From IMG/VR virus record IMGVR_UViG_3300043775_001628, positions 1-36,234 of that record: 36,234 nt of DNA. One strand, given 5' to 3'. The notes beneath the pieces were generated by a model. The model had not been told where the DNA came from. It did not search any database and saw only the letters and a program-made list of their open reading frames with translations. The position numbers were made by a program, and so were the translations under genes. Positions 14,390-21,518 of this stretch are shown here, piece by piece (the first letter of the stretch is position 1; each line of letters starts with the position of its first letter). Source of the DNA: a virus.

Positions 14390-14890
14390 ATGGCAACCAC
14401 TGACTATCAACCTTCTCAAGAAGAACTGAACCAACTGCTACAGCTCGTCAGTGAGGCCAACGCCGTCGGCACCAGCGCGGCCTCAATGAGCGCAGAACGC
14501 CTGCGGAAGTGCGTCGAAGCCGGGCTCTGTCTGCTCAGGTGGAAGACGACGATTCCACGAGGGCAATGGGAAACCTGGGTGGACAATCATATCCCTGCCC
14601 TCACCCGTGCTACTCGCTGCCGATGGATGCAACTCGCTCAACTATCACGCGAGGGGAAGCTCGACCTCGACTCAGCACGCGGCCTGCGTCATGCTTACCA
14701 ACTCGCGCAACTCCTGCCGGAAGCGGACAGCACAGGCACAAAGGCGAGCATCAAGAGCAGCTACATCACGCACCTTGCACGGCTCGTTTCCAGCCTCGCA
14801 ATTCTCGATGTGGACAAGATGTCAGAGAGCGAACGAAACACGCTCAAACAGCGCCTAGCACCCGTTGTGGAGGTGTTCACAAGGCTATAG
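14390..14890 (+). CDS. Hypothetical protein, DUF3102-like (166 aa)
   Basis: The central segment (AGLCLLRWKTTIPRGQWETW, then ALTRATRCRWMQLAQL) resembles the phage DUF3102 pattern of a helix, a GxW motif and a helix-turn-helix-like stretch with RTRQRWMQL-type spacing. Such proteins are of unknown function and may bind DNA. It precedes the terminase small subunit, 3 bp after the upstream HTH gene. Confidence 0.5.
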   Translation: MATTDYQPSQEELNQLLQLVSEANAVGTSAASMSAERLRKCVEAGLCLLRWKTTIPRGQWETWVDNHIPALTRATRCRWMQLAQLSREGKLDLDSARGLRHAYQLAQLLPEADSTGTKASIKSSYITHLARLVSSLAILDVDKMSESERNTLKQRLAPVVEVFTRL

Positions 14891-14983
14891 GCCCCTATAA
14901 GTAATCTTTTTATAGGCCCCGCCCCTAATCGGTTTAAACGTCTCCATGCGTAAATTTGCATATTAGCATAAAAAAGCCGTCCC
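14886..14983. promoter_or_regulatory. Pre-terminase intergenic element with repeats (candidate cos/late control region)
   Basis: TATAGGCCCC occurs at 14886-14895 and again at 14911-14920. The first copy continues as an inverted repeat TATAGG-CC-CCTATA. An AT-rich tract with TTTAAA and GCATATTAGCATAAAAAAG follows up to the TerS start. In lambda-type phages the cos site lies just upstream of the small terminase gene, and the terminase here is of that type, so this is the best candidate for cos and/or the late promoter. Nothing in the sequence proves cleavage. Confidence 0.35.
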
Positions 14984-15628
14984 ATGACAGAAGCCACCTC
15001 CCATGAACTGCCGACAAACGTGCGATTCGTGCGGACTTATGACGAGCTTTCCCGGCATCTTGGCTGCTCTAGGAAGACGATTCAGCGCATCCAAAGGGAT
15101 CGGGCGGACTACCCGTCACCGAGGGCGGACGGGCGGCACAATGTCGCGGAGTGGATGAAATTTTTCACTGACAACGCGATTGCCAAGACTGACCCAGAGG
15201 GCGCAGACGAAGACAAACCCGTGACCGTTGCCGACTGGAAAGCCCGTGAACTTCAGCTCAAATGCCAGAAGCTCGAAATCGAAACGATGAAGATTCTGGG
15301 GAAGCTAGTGGACGCAAACGCAGTAGAAGCTGGAATCTCAGTGATCATGGGCGCGGCCCGGCAGGCGCTCAATAACCTGCCCGGCTCGCTCGCGCAGAAG
15401 ATGCTGCACCTCACTGACTTCCACGAGGCGGAAGAGATCGTGCAGGGCGCGGTTGATACCGTGCTCCGAACCTTGGAGCGATGCGAGTTCTTCGCGGAGG
15501 ATGGCCCCACGGCGCCACCGGTTGAAGACGAGGAAGATGACGACGACTCCGACCTTGATGACGAGCCTTTGAGCATCACGAAACGAGCAACGAAACAGGC
15601 GAAGAAACGAGGGAGGTCGCGCAGGTGA
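14984..15628 (+). CDS. Terminase small subunit (Nu1-like)
   Basis: The N-terminal about 45 residues are a winged helix for packaging-site recognition (TYDELSRHLGCSRKTIQRIQ). Residues about 80-110 (WKARELQLKCQKLEIETMKI) form the helical oligomerisation segment usual in Nu1-type subunits. A strongly acidic stretch (EDEEDDDDSDLDDE) and a basic tail follow. Immediate overlap with the GpA-type large subunit supports the assignment. Confidence 0.82.
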   Translation: MTEATSHELPTNVRFVRTYDELSRHLGCSRKTIQRIQRDRADYPSPRADGRHNVAEWMKFFTDNAIAKTDPEGADEDKPVTVADWKARELQLKCQKLEIETMKILGKLVDANAVEAGISVIMGAARQALNNLPGSLAQKMLHLTDFHEAEEIVQGAVDTVLRTLERCEFFAEDGPTAPPVEDEEDDDDSDLDDEPLSITKRATKQAKKRGRSRR

Positions 15629-17559
15629 AGACTGACATTGACCCTTCGCACCTCGCCAGCTTCGCGACGATTGCCCGCAAGGTGATCAAATCGACGATGC
15701 AGGTCCGGCCCGTGCAGCGCGTGTGGGAATGGATCGACAAAAATGTCGTGATTCCGCAGATTATCGGCTCACTCAATCCCGGCCCGCTCGACACTTCCCT
15801 CATGCCCTTTTGGCGTGGCATCTACGACATCTACTGGCAGAAAAAGACGCATCACATCACGCTTTGCTGCTCCGCTCGATGTGGCAAGACGCTGTTTTCC
15901 ATCGCTGTCGTGCTTCACAAGATCGCCGTTTGGCCAGGCCCGATTCTCTGGGTTGATCCAACGCGCAAGACGGCAATGCAGTTCAGCCGGACAGAGCTTC
16001 AGCCTCACATCATGGAGTGTGTTCCTTGCGCCGAGAAGGCTATCATTGACCGCACGCATTGGATCACGCTGCTCATGCACTTTGTCGGCATGGTGTTTCG
16101 AGTCGTGGGCGGTGGAAGCGCGGCGGAGCTTGCCGGGTTTCAAGCCGAGTTGATCGTGCTCAATGAATCGGACAAGGTGAAGCACACGACGGACGGCGAG
16201 GCAAATACGCAAGACCTCGCTATTGCCCGCTCGAAACAGTTTCGATTCACGCGGAAGATCGTGGAGAACTCAACGCCTACGACTGAATGGGCGCGGACGT
16301 GGACGAGGTTTAAAGCAGGCTCACAGACGCACGTCTATCTTCCCTGCCCACACTGCAAAGCCATGCAGCGGCTCACGTTCTTCAGCGAGGAAAAGGAAGT
16401 TCCCTTCGGCGCCGATGGCAAGCCGCTGGCGGAAGGTGAAAAGCATGTGGAAAAGACCGGGCGCTTCAAATTTGAGTCGTGTAAAACACCGGGCGGCAGC
16501 TATGACCTCGAAGCCGTGGAGCGCGGGACGGTTTATGAATGCGGCTCCTGCCTTGCCGAGATCGAGCAGAGTCACCAATCGTGGATGCTTCGCCGTTACG
16601 AGCTGCGCAGCCACAACCCAAAAGCGGCCGTAGATCACGCCAGCTTCCATGTGTGGGCGGCTCTCTCTCCGTTTGAAGGCTGGGGCATCATCGCGAAGGA
16701 GTTTCTCCTGGCTCGTGGGAACGTGAGCAGGATGCACAACTTTTACAACTCCACGCTGGGCTTGCCGTTCATCCGCAAGGCCACGGATGTGAAGCAGACT
16801 GACCTTGACTCCGCGATTGCCCGCTCGCCTGAATACTTGCTCAAGGAAATCCCGCGCAAGCCGGAGATTCTGACCATGTGCGTTGACGTTCAAGGCGCGT
16901 GCTTTTGGTGGAGCATTCGAGCCTGGGGGCTGGCCTTTGATCAGCCAGAGTGCCCTGTGTGGTCTTCCCTTGTGGACTACGGCAGCGCCGTCTCGTGGGA
17001 TCAGATCGAAGAACTGGCAGGCATCAAACCAGACAGCCACGGTGAGCAGAACGGCTACTTTTTCGCGGGTGAAAAATACAGCGTCTATGCTGGCCTCATT
17101 GACTCCGGCTTTGAATCTCAGATCAACAAAAAGGTCTATGAGTTCACGCGGAAGAATGCCGATGTCTTCAGCCCGTCGAAAGGTGGCGGATGGGCTCAAC
17201 TTCGCGGAAATGATGTCCGAATGTCGCCCGTGGATGATGATCAGCAAGATCTCGTCTGGTATTACGACGAAGGCGCGAAACAGCAGTTTTATTATGGCTG
17301 CATCAAAGAGCATAAAACGCTCTGGTGGCTACCTCGTAACGTCGGCAACGATTACCGGGATCAGATGTGCAATGAGCACACGGAAGAAAAGATGATGCCC
17401 GACGGCACGACGAAACTTGTCTGGGTTTGCACTGGCGACAACCATCTGGCAGATACGGAAAAAATGCACCAAGTCATGAGCGGGATCATCGAAACGAAAT
17501 TCTTGGAGACGATTCGCGAGGAGTGGCTTTCAAGGAATGCGCCAGCCGTTGAAGAGTGA
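15625..17559 (+). CDS. Terminase large subunit (GpA family)
   Basis: This is the packaging ATPase and nuclease of the lambda GpA type, 644 aa, full length for the family. Walker A is CSARCGKT (82-89); the Walker B/catalytic region is LIVLNESDK. A zinc-knuckle pair (CPHCK and CGSC) lies in the middle. The RNase H-like nuclease acids are in LTMCVDVQG and GLIDSGFES. It starts at GTG 15625, overlapping the TerS stop (GTGA). The next late gene does not begin until 18465, because a leftward unit is inserted downstream. Confidence 0.93.
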   Translation: MKTDIDPSHLASFATIARKVIKSTMQVRPVQRVWEWIDKNVVIPQIIGSLNPGPLDTSLMPFWRGIYDIYWQKKTHHITLCCSARCGKTLFSIAVVLHKIAVWPGPILWVDPTRKTAMQFSRTELQPHIMECVPCAEKAIIDRTHWITLLMHFVGMVFRVVGGGSAAELAGFQAELIVLNESDKVKHTTDGEANTQDLAIARSKQFRFTRKIVENSTPTTEWARTWTRFKAGSQTHVYLPCPHCKAMQRLTFFSEEKEVPFGADGKPLAEGEKHVEKTGRFKFESCKTPGGSYDLEAVERGTVYECGSCLAEIEQSHQSWMLRRYELRSHNPKAAVDHASFHVWAALSPFEGWGIIAKEFLLARGNVSRMHNFYNSTLGLPFIRKATDVKQTDLDSAIARSPEYLLKEIPRKPEILTMCVDVQGACFWWSIRAWGLAFDQPECPVWSSLVDYGSAVSWDQIEELAGIKPDSHGEQNGYFFAGEKYSVYAGLIDSGFESQINKKVYEFTRKNADVFSPSKGGGWAQLRGNDVRMSPVDDDQQDLVWYYDEGAKQQFYYGCIKEHKTLWWLPRNVGNDYRDQMCNEHTEEKMMPDGTTKLVWVCTGDNHLADTEKMHQVMSGIIETKFLETIREEWLSRNAPAVEE

Positions 17560-17564
17560 GTTAT

Positions 17565-17903
17565 TCACAATTCGCTAAGATGCTTTTGAATCTCAGCAAT
17601 CACAGATTCGATTGGTGTCGCCGTCGTGTAATAAACCAGCGGCAAATCATAGGCTTTATATTTGCGATTCTGGCGGGTTTTCTTTCCGCGTCTGAACGCA
17701 TCTGCCGCGCCGTTTTTTACTTCGATGATAACTGCACCGTGATGGCCTCGAAAAACAACGAGGTCGAAAAAACTTCTCTCACCTTCAAAAAAGGCGGGAA
17801 CTTCGCCGCGAACATCAAGACCCAGTTTTTTCAGGCGAAAGTATAATTCTGCCTGCATTTCAAACTCAGACTTCTTGATTGGTTGATTTATAAGAGCGTT
17901 CAC
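17565..17903 (-). CDS. PD-(D/E)XK nuclease, VRR-NUC-like (112 aa), opposite strand to the late genes
   Basis: The compact nuclease core is visible: an N-terminal helix with a glutamate (SEFEMQAELYFRLKKLG), the catalytic Asp in SFFDLVVFRG, ExK in AVIIEVKNG, and a following conserved-looking helix (KKTRQNRKYKAYDLPLVYY). This matches the VRR-NUC/Holliday-resolvase-like branch. Starts available are GTG 17903 or an internal ATG about 14 residues later. It is the only leftward gene in the structural region, ends 5 bp after TerL, and is preceded on its own strand by a long folded noncoding stretch. It could be a homing-type endonuclease, or a partner of that RNA. Confidence 0.75.
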   Translation of the reverse strand: MNALINQPIKKSEFEMQAELYFRLKKLGLDVRGEVPAFFEGERSFFDLVVFRGHHGAVIIEVKNGAADAFRRGKKTRQNRKYKAYDLPLVYYTTATPIESVIAEIQKHLSEL

Positions 17904-17927
17904 TTCGGGTAATGGTGAGATTCAGCA

Positions 17928-18296
17928 ACGGCACAGATTTCCCCTTTAGAGGAATCCATGCCGTAAAGTTTTCTTCGGTATAAAGGAGCCGATTCGAGCT
18001 TTAGACACCCCTTGCGGGACCGCCACTGCTACGGGCCTTCCACGGCATAGAGCAGGGTTTTATCGGTAGTATCGCTATTTGCTTTCGCCTGAATTGCAGT
18101 CCGGCGAATCCGTTAGCTTTAACTGGCATCGCCTTATCTCACCTTCTCAGGGGCGACTTGGGGCGCTAGATAGCCAAAACGCAAAAGGCCGACTTGTGCA
18201 AGAAGTCGGCCTCGGCGGGTTCCCCCGGTGGGACGGATCACTCCTTGCACGAGAGAACCTATTTGTGTCTGCCCGATTCTCCATAATCTGCCCGCC
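17928..18296 (-). ncRNA. Candidate large structured RNA with pseudoknots, upstream of and co-directional with the nuclease gene
   Basis: This 369-nt noncoding stretch is packed with complementary segments (plus-strand positions): 17928-17933/17959-17964 with inner 17936-17944/17949-17956; 18009-18011/18016-18018; 18026-18030/18051-18055; 18084-18089/18103-18108; 18112-18115/18120-18123; 18129-18133/18152-18156 with inner 18142-18144/18149-18151; 18186-18195/18203-18212 (10 bp); 18253-18257/18277-18281; and closing 18214-18219/18291-18296. The 7-nt loop of the 10-bp hairpin (18196-18202) is fully complementary to 18244-18250, and 18042-18048 can pair with 17958-17964, giving two pseudoknots. 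Read on the minus strand two loops become GNRA tetraloops (GAGA, GCAA), which favours that strand. An omega-RNA/HEARO-like guide RNA, a large ornate phage RNA or a new class are all possible; none is confirmed. Confidence 0.5.
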
Positions 18297-18464
18297 AAGT
18301 CAAATGAATTTCTCAAACATCATTTTGCAGCGAGATTAGTTATTGACAACGCCTGACAAATTAGGCTAACTGCGGGAAGCATCCAAACTCGTCTTTCAGT
18401 TAGCGGGAAAACCTAATCTCTCACATGTGAGATTTTGCAATCTTTGACAGGTTCCGCCTCGTAA
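18297..18464. promoter_or_regulatory. Gap before the connector gene with a stem-loop and a perfect palindrome
   Basis: A long imperfect hairpin pairs ATTAGG-CTAACTG (18360-18372) with CAGTTAG...CCTAAT (18397-18417). Immediately after it is a perfect 14-bp palindrome TCTCACATGTGAGA (18419-18432), a typical operator shape. TTGACA occurs at 18343 and again at about 18444, neither with a clear -10. The region probably drives the resumed late operon, the leftward nuclease unit, or both. Confidence 0.4.
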
Positions 18465-18764
18465 ATGACTGCCGATGACTTTGTAAATATCCTTGTCACA
18501 GAAATGGAGGCCGATGCTTCCACGGCTCTGTGTGATAAGCTGATGAAGGACGCGAGGGCTTCTATTCTCAGTGGCAAGGGAACCATTGGACACCTCACCA
18601 GCTCGTCTCTGAACGGCAAGAGCTTCCAAAGGAACGTGCAATTTTCAGCTTTGGAGGTTATGAATTGCTGCCGCCGCGCTCTGACCATGTATGCCAGCAC
18701 CGACGGCGATGATGACGGCACCGTTAGCGCAACCCGCCCTGATTTCCGAGGATTCCAGCCATGA
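18465..18764 (+). CDS. Head-tail connector / gpW-like small protein (99 aa)
   Basis: This is a small, helical protein (ALCDKLMKDARASILSGKGT, FSALEVMNCCRRAL) located between TerL and the portal, the position of lambda gpW and similar joining proteins. Length (99 aa, versus 68 for gpW) and composition fit only loosely, so the assignment rests mainly on synteny. The stop overlaps the portal start. Confidence 0.5.
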   Translation: MTADDFVNILVTEMEADASTALCDKLMKDARASILSGKGTIGHLTSSSLNGKSFQRNVQFSALEVMNCCRRALTMYASTDGDDDGTVSATRPDFRGFQP

Positions 18765-20197
18765 GTGATATTACCGCAGGCATGGGCGCAGCCGCATACG
18801 ACGCCACCACCGATTCGCCAACACGGCGCAGCTTCATCGCGTTTCCCACGAACAGCCGCAGGGAGCTAACGCCGTGGACTCGGCGTGAAGTGATCAAAAA
18901 GCACCGCGCACTCGAAGCTAACTGCGCATTCTTAACCCGCATCAAAAGCAAATTCGCCCGGCAGGCCATCGGCACCGGCATCCATTTTCGATTCGAGACG
19001 GAAGATCAGGCGTTTAATGACGCAGCCCGCCGCGATGTCGAAACGTGGTGGAACAACAAAGACGCCTACAGCATCGACGGCAGTGTTGACGGCTGGGAAT
19101 CGAAGCGCCTCGCCGCCGAAACGATCATTTTGGACGGCGAATATAACGCCGTGATGGTCAAAGGAGAGTCGGGATGGCCGATGATTCAGCCTCTCGACGT
19201 GTTCGAGATCGAAACGCCACCGCTTAAACAGGGCGAATCGCCCGCGATGTGGGATGATGGCGTGAAAGTGAACGAGTTCGAGCGCCCGCTGGCCTATTCT
19301 GTCCGCTCGCTGCCCAAAACGGGCAACGAAGCCTTCCGATTGATCGCGAAACAAGACGTTATCCACCTCTTCAAACGTCGCCGCGCCCGTGGCCATCGTG
19401 GGATGCCTTGGGGATACTCTGGCCTCAATCAAGGTATCGACGCCCTCGACCTCAACGCGCTAGTCACCGGCACCGCGAAGCTGCATTCAGCACTTGCCGT
19501 CGCCGTCAAAGGCACTGGCAAACGCGGAAAAAAGGGCGCGTTTAACAAAATCGAAACTGGCAACGCCACCGATCCAACGAATACGCAGCCGCTCGAAAAG
19601 GTGTTTGGTTCAATGGTGAACTATCTCGGCGAGCATGGAGAATTGCAGCTTTTGACGAGCAATCATCCCGGCCAAAACGTGCTGGAGTTTATTAAGCTCC
19701 TTTTCCAGCAAATGTGCCTTGGCTACGACCTGCCTTTTTCCGTGATGTGGTCAATGACTGAAGGCGGAGGAACTTCCGTTCGTTACGACGCCGAAGATGC
19801 GCAGTCGGCATTTGATCAGCTTGGCGACCTCGTGACGTGGCAATTTGTCCGCCGTGAGATCATCTGGAAGGTGGCGACATCCATCAAATCAGGCCGAATT
19901 GCTCAACCAAAAGACCCGTTTTGGTTTGATAAAATCCTTTTCCGTGGTCCTCGCAAGATTACCGTGGACGTGGGGCGCATGGCAAACGCATTCAAGACGC
20001 TCACGCGCAACTGCGGCATGTCCATTCCTCGCTTTCTCGAAGAGCAGGGCCTCGACGCCGATGCCGAGATGTCAGATCAAATCCGATTCCTCGCCCGCAC
20101 CAAAGCCAAGTGCGAAGCCGAAGGCGTTGACTTCAATATGCTCTATGAGCCCACGCCCGGCGTGATCAATCAACTCAATATGCAGCCCCAGGAATGA
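18761..20197 (+). CDS. Portal protein (lambda gpB family)
   Basis: At 478 aa this is a normal lambda-type portal. Landmarks are an N-terminal TPWTRREVIKKHRALEANC, the strand-rich region around GWPMIQPLDVFEIETP, VIHLFKRRRARGHRGMPWGY, and GYDLPFSVMWSMTEGGGTS preceding the long stem helix. The family forms the dodecameric ring through which DNA enters and the tail docks. Order TerL-connector-portal-protease is as in lambda. Confidence 0.9.
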   Translation: MSDITAGMGAAAYDATTDSPTRRSFIAFPTNSRRELTPWTRREVIKKHRALEANCAFLTRIKSKFARQAIGTGIHFRFETEDQAFNDAARRDVETWWNNKDAYSIDGSVDGWESKRLAAETIILDGEYNAVMVKGESGWPMIQPLDVFEIETPPLKQGESPAMWDDGVKVNEFERPLAYSVRSLPKTGNEAFRLIAKQDVIHLFKRRRARGHRGMPWGYSGLNQGIDALDLNALVTGTAKLHSALAVAVKGTGKRGKKGAFNKIETGNATDPTNTQPLEKVFGSMVNYLGEHGELQLLTSNHPGQNVLEFIKLLFQQMCLGYDLPFSVMWSMTEGGGTSVRYDAEDAQSAFDQLGDLVTWQFVRREIIWKVATSIKSGRIAQPKDPFWFDKILFRGPRKITVDVGRMANAFKTLTRNCGMSIPRFLEEQGLDADAEMSDQIRFLARTKAKCEAEGVDFNMLYEPTPGVINQLNMQPQE

Positions 20198-21063
20198 AAA
20201 CCTACCCTCACCTCTTCTCGAAACTCTTTTGCTCGGCGCTGATGCTCCGTCCAATTGAGCGAAACGCCTTCGAGCAGCACCTACTTCAGCACATGGGACT
20301 GACTGGCGCTCCCGGCCCGATGATTATCGGTGGTCAAGCCATCGGCCACCCTGAACCAAAGGCGATGGATGAGCGCGAGGCCACCTATCGGCGCGGGCGC
20401 GTGTTCGAGAAGTTCGGAGACGTGGCAGTGATTCACATCGACGGCGTGATTGATAAGCGCGTTTCGATGTTTGACCTCGACTGCTACGGCGGCGTTGACC
20501 TTGCCGACGTTGATGCCGCTCTTTCTCGCGTGGCAGGTGACGCCAGCATCTCCAAAGTTGTGCTCGACATCAATTCACCCGGCGGTTCTGTCGTTGGCGT
20601 TCACGAAACATTCACCCGTATCCAAGAGCTTGCCAAGACGAAGGAAGTTCACGCCTACGTCAACTGTCTGTGTTGCTCTGCGGGCTATTACATCGCCTCC
20701 GCCGCTGACGTGATCGCCGCCGCTCCATCCGCCATCGTGGGCAGCATTGGCGTTTACATCGCGATGCTGGACGCTTCCAAGTGGGCAGAGATCGAAGGAC
20801 TCTCCATGCAAATGATCAAGGCTGGCAAGTGGAAGGACACAGGCTCTCCGTGGCGTCCGCTCACTGACGAAGAAAAAGCCAAGCTCCAAGCCTCCGTTGA
20901 TTCGATGCACGCTCAATTCCGCGCCGCCGTCCGCACCAACCGCGACGTTGAGGATGACGCGATGGAAGGCCAATGGATGCCAGCCGAGGAAGCCGAAAAG
21001 CTCGGACTCGTTGACAGCCTAACCATTGAGACCCTCGACGAATACGTTTCGCGCCTGCTCTAA
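20194..21063 (+). CDS. Prohead protease, S49/ClpP fold (lambda gpC-like)
   Basis: The S49 peptidase signature is clear: VVLDINSPGGSVVG (oxyanion strand), CCSAGYYIASAAD with catalytic Ser162, then GSIGVYIA and the catalytic lysine in KAGKWKDTGSPWR (K212). The N-terminal about 70 residues are a pro-region. It probably processes scaffold and coat during head assembly. The 4-bp overlap with the portal and the following scaffold gene match the lambda arrangement, but there is no internal C-terminal scaffold domain as in gpC/Nu3. Confidence 0.9.
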   Translation: MKTYPHLFSKLFCSALMLRPIERNAFEQHLLQHMGLTGAPGPMIIGGQAIGHPEPKAMDEREATYRRGRVFEKFGDVAVIHIDGVIDKRVSMFDLDCYGGVDLADVDAALSRVAGDASISKVVLDINSPGGSVVGVHETFTRIQELAKTKEVHAYVNCLCCSAGYYIASAADVIAAAPSAIVGSIGVYIAMLDASKWAEIEGLSMQMIKAGKWKDTGSPWRPLTDEEKAKLQASVDSMHAQFRAAVRTNRDVEDDAMEGQWMPAEEAEKLGLVDSLTIETLDEYVSRLL

Positions 21064-21092
21064 TTTTGACACCATCGAAACAAATTAATCCT

Positions 21093-21482
21093 ATGTTCAC
21101 GTCCACTAAAATTGCAGACCTTCAGACCAAAGTCGGGAATCTTGAGTCCCAGCTTGCCGAGTCTGCCGACGCTCTCGCCTCTCTCCGCGCTGATTTTGAG
21201 GCAACCTCTGCCAATCTCGCCACCGCTGAAGCTCAGGTAACGGCACACGCTACCACGATTGCCAGCCTCGAATCTGCATCCGCGCAAGCTTCCGCTGACT
21301 TTGAAGCTGCGGTGAATACTGAAGTTACCGCCCGCCTCGCTGGAGCTGGTGCAGATCCCGTTGCCCGTGATCCTCAAGCCCGCACCGGCGAGCCAAAGGA
21401 ACTTACCCGCGCCGAGTTCCGCAAACTCAAGGCTGGCGAAAAGCGCGAGTTCTGCGCTGCTGGCGGAAAAGTCACCGACTAA
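21093..21482 (+). CDS. Coiled-coil protein, probable scaffold (129 aa)
   Basis: Residues about 5-85 form a long coiled coil (LQTKVGNLESQLAESADALA and further heptads). Residues about 105-129 form a basic, more compact end (ELTRAEFRKLKAGEKREF) such as coat-binding tails of scaffold proteins. It lies between the protease and the coat gene, the standard place for scaffold. ATG 21093 is preferred to the in-frame TTG at 21066. Confidence 0.6.
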   Translation: MFTSTKIADLQTKVGNLESQLAESADALASLRADFEATSANLATAEAQVTAHATTIASLESASAQASADFEAAVNTEVTARLAGAGADPVARDPQARTGEPKELTRAEFRKLKAGEKREFCAAGGKVTD

Positions 21483-21518
21483 CCAATCACTCCCAACACT
21501 CTCACCTAGAAAACCAAT

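Noticed and set aside
16321-17313. Open frame of 330 codons antisense to TerL
   Set aside because: It is a shadow of the terminase codon bias, with no motif or own start context.
17556-17846. Rightward open frame of 96 codons opposite the small nuclease
   Set aside because: The minus-strand frame has a full PD-(D/E)XK motif set; this one has none.
17928-18296. Group I intron, tmRNA or diversity-generating retroelement at the folded region
   Set aside because: No group I P7/G-site consensus, no tRNA-like 3' half or alanine-tag ending, and no reverse transcriptase gene anywhere in the window.
18134-18316. Leftward 60-codon frame over the folded region
   Set aside because: Its sequence follows the hairpins (TGGTRRGRL...), there is no ribosome-binding site, and RNA pairing explains the region better.
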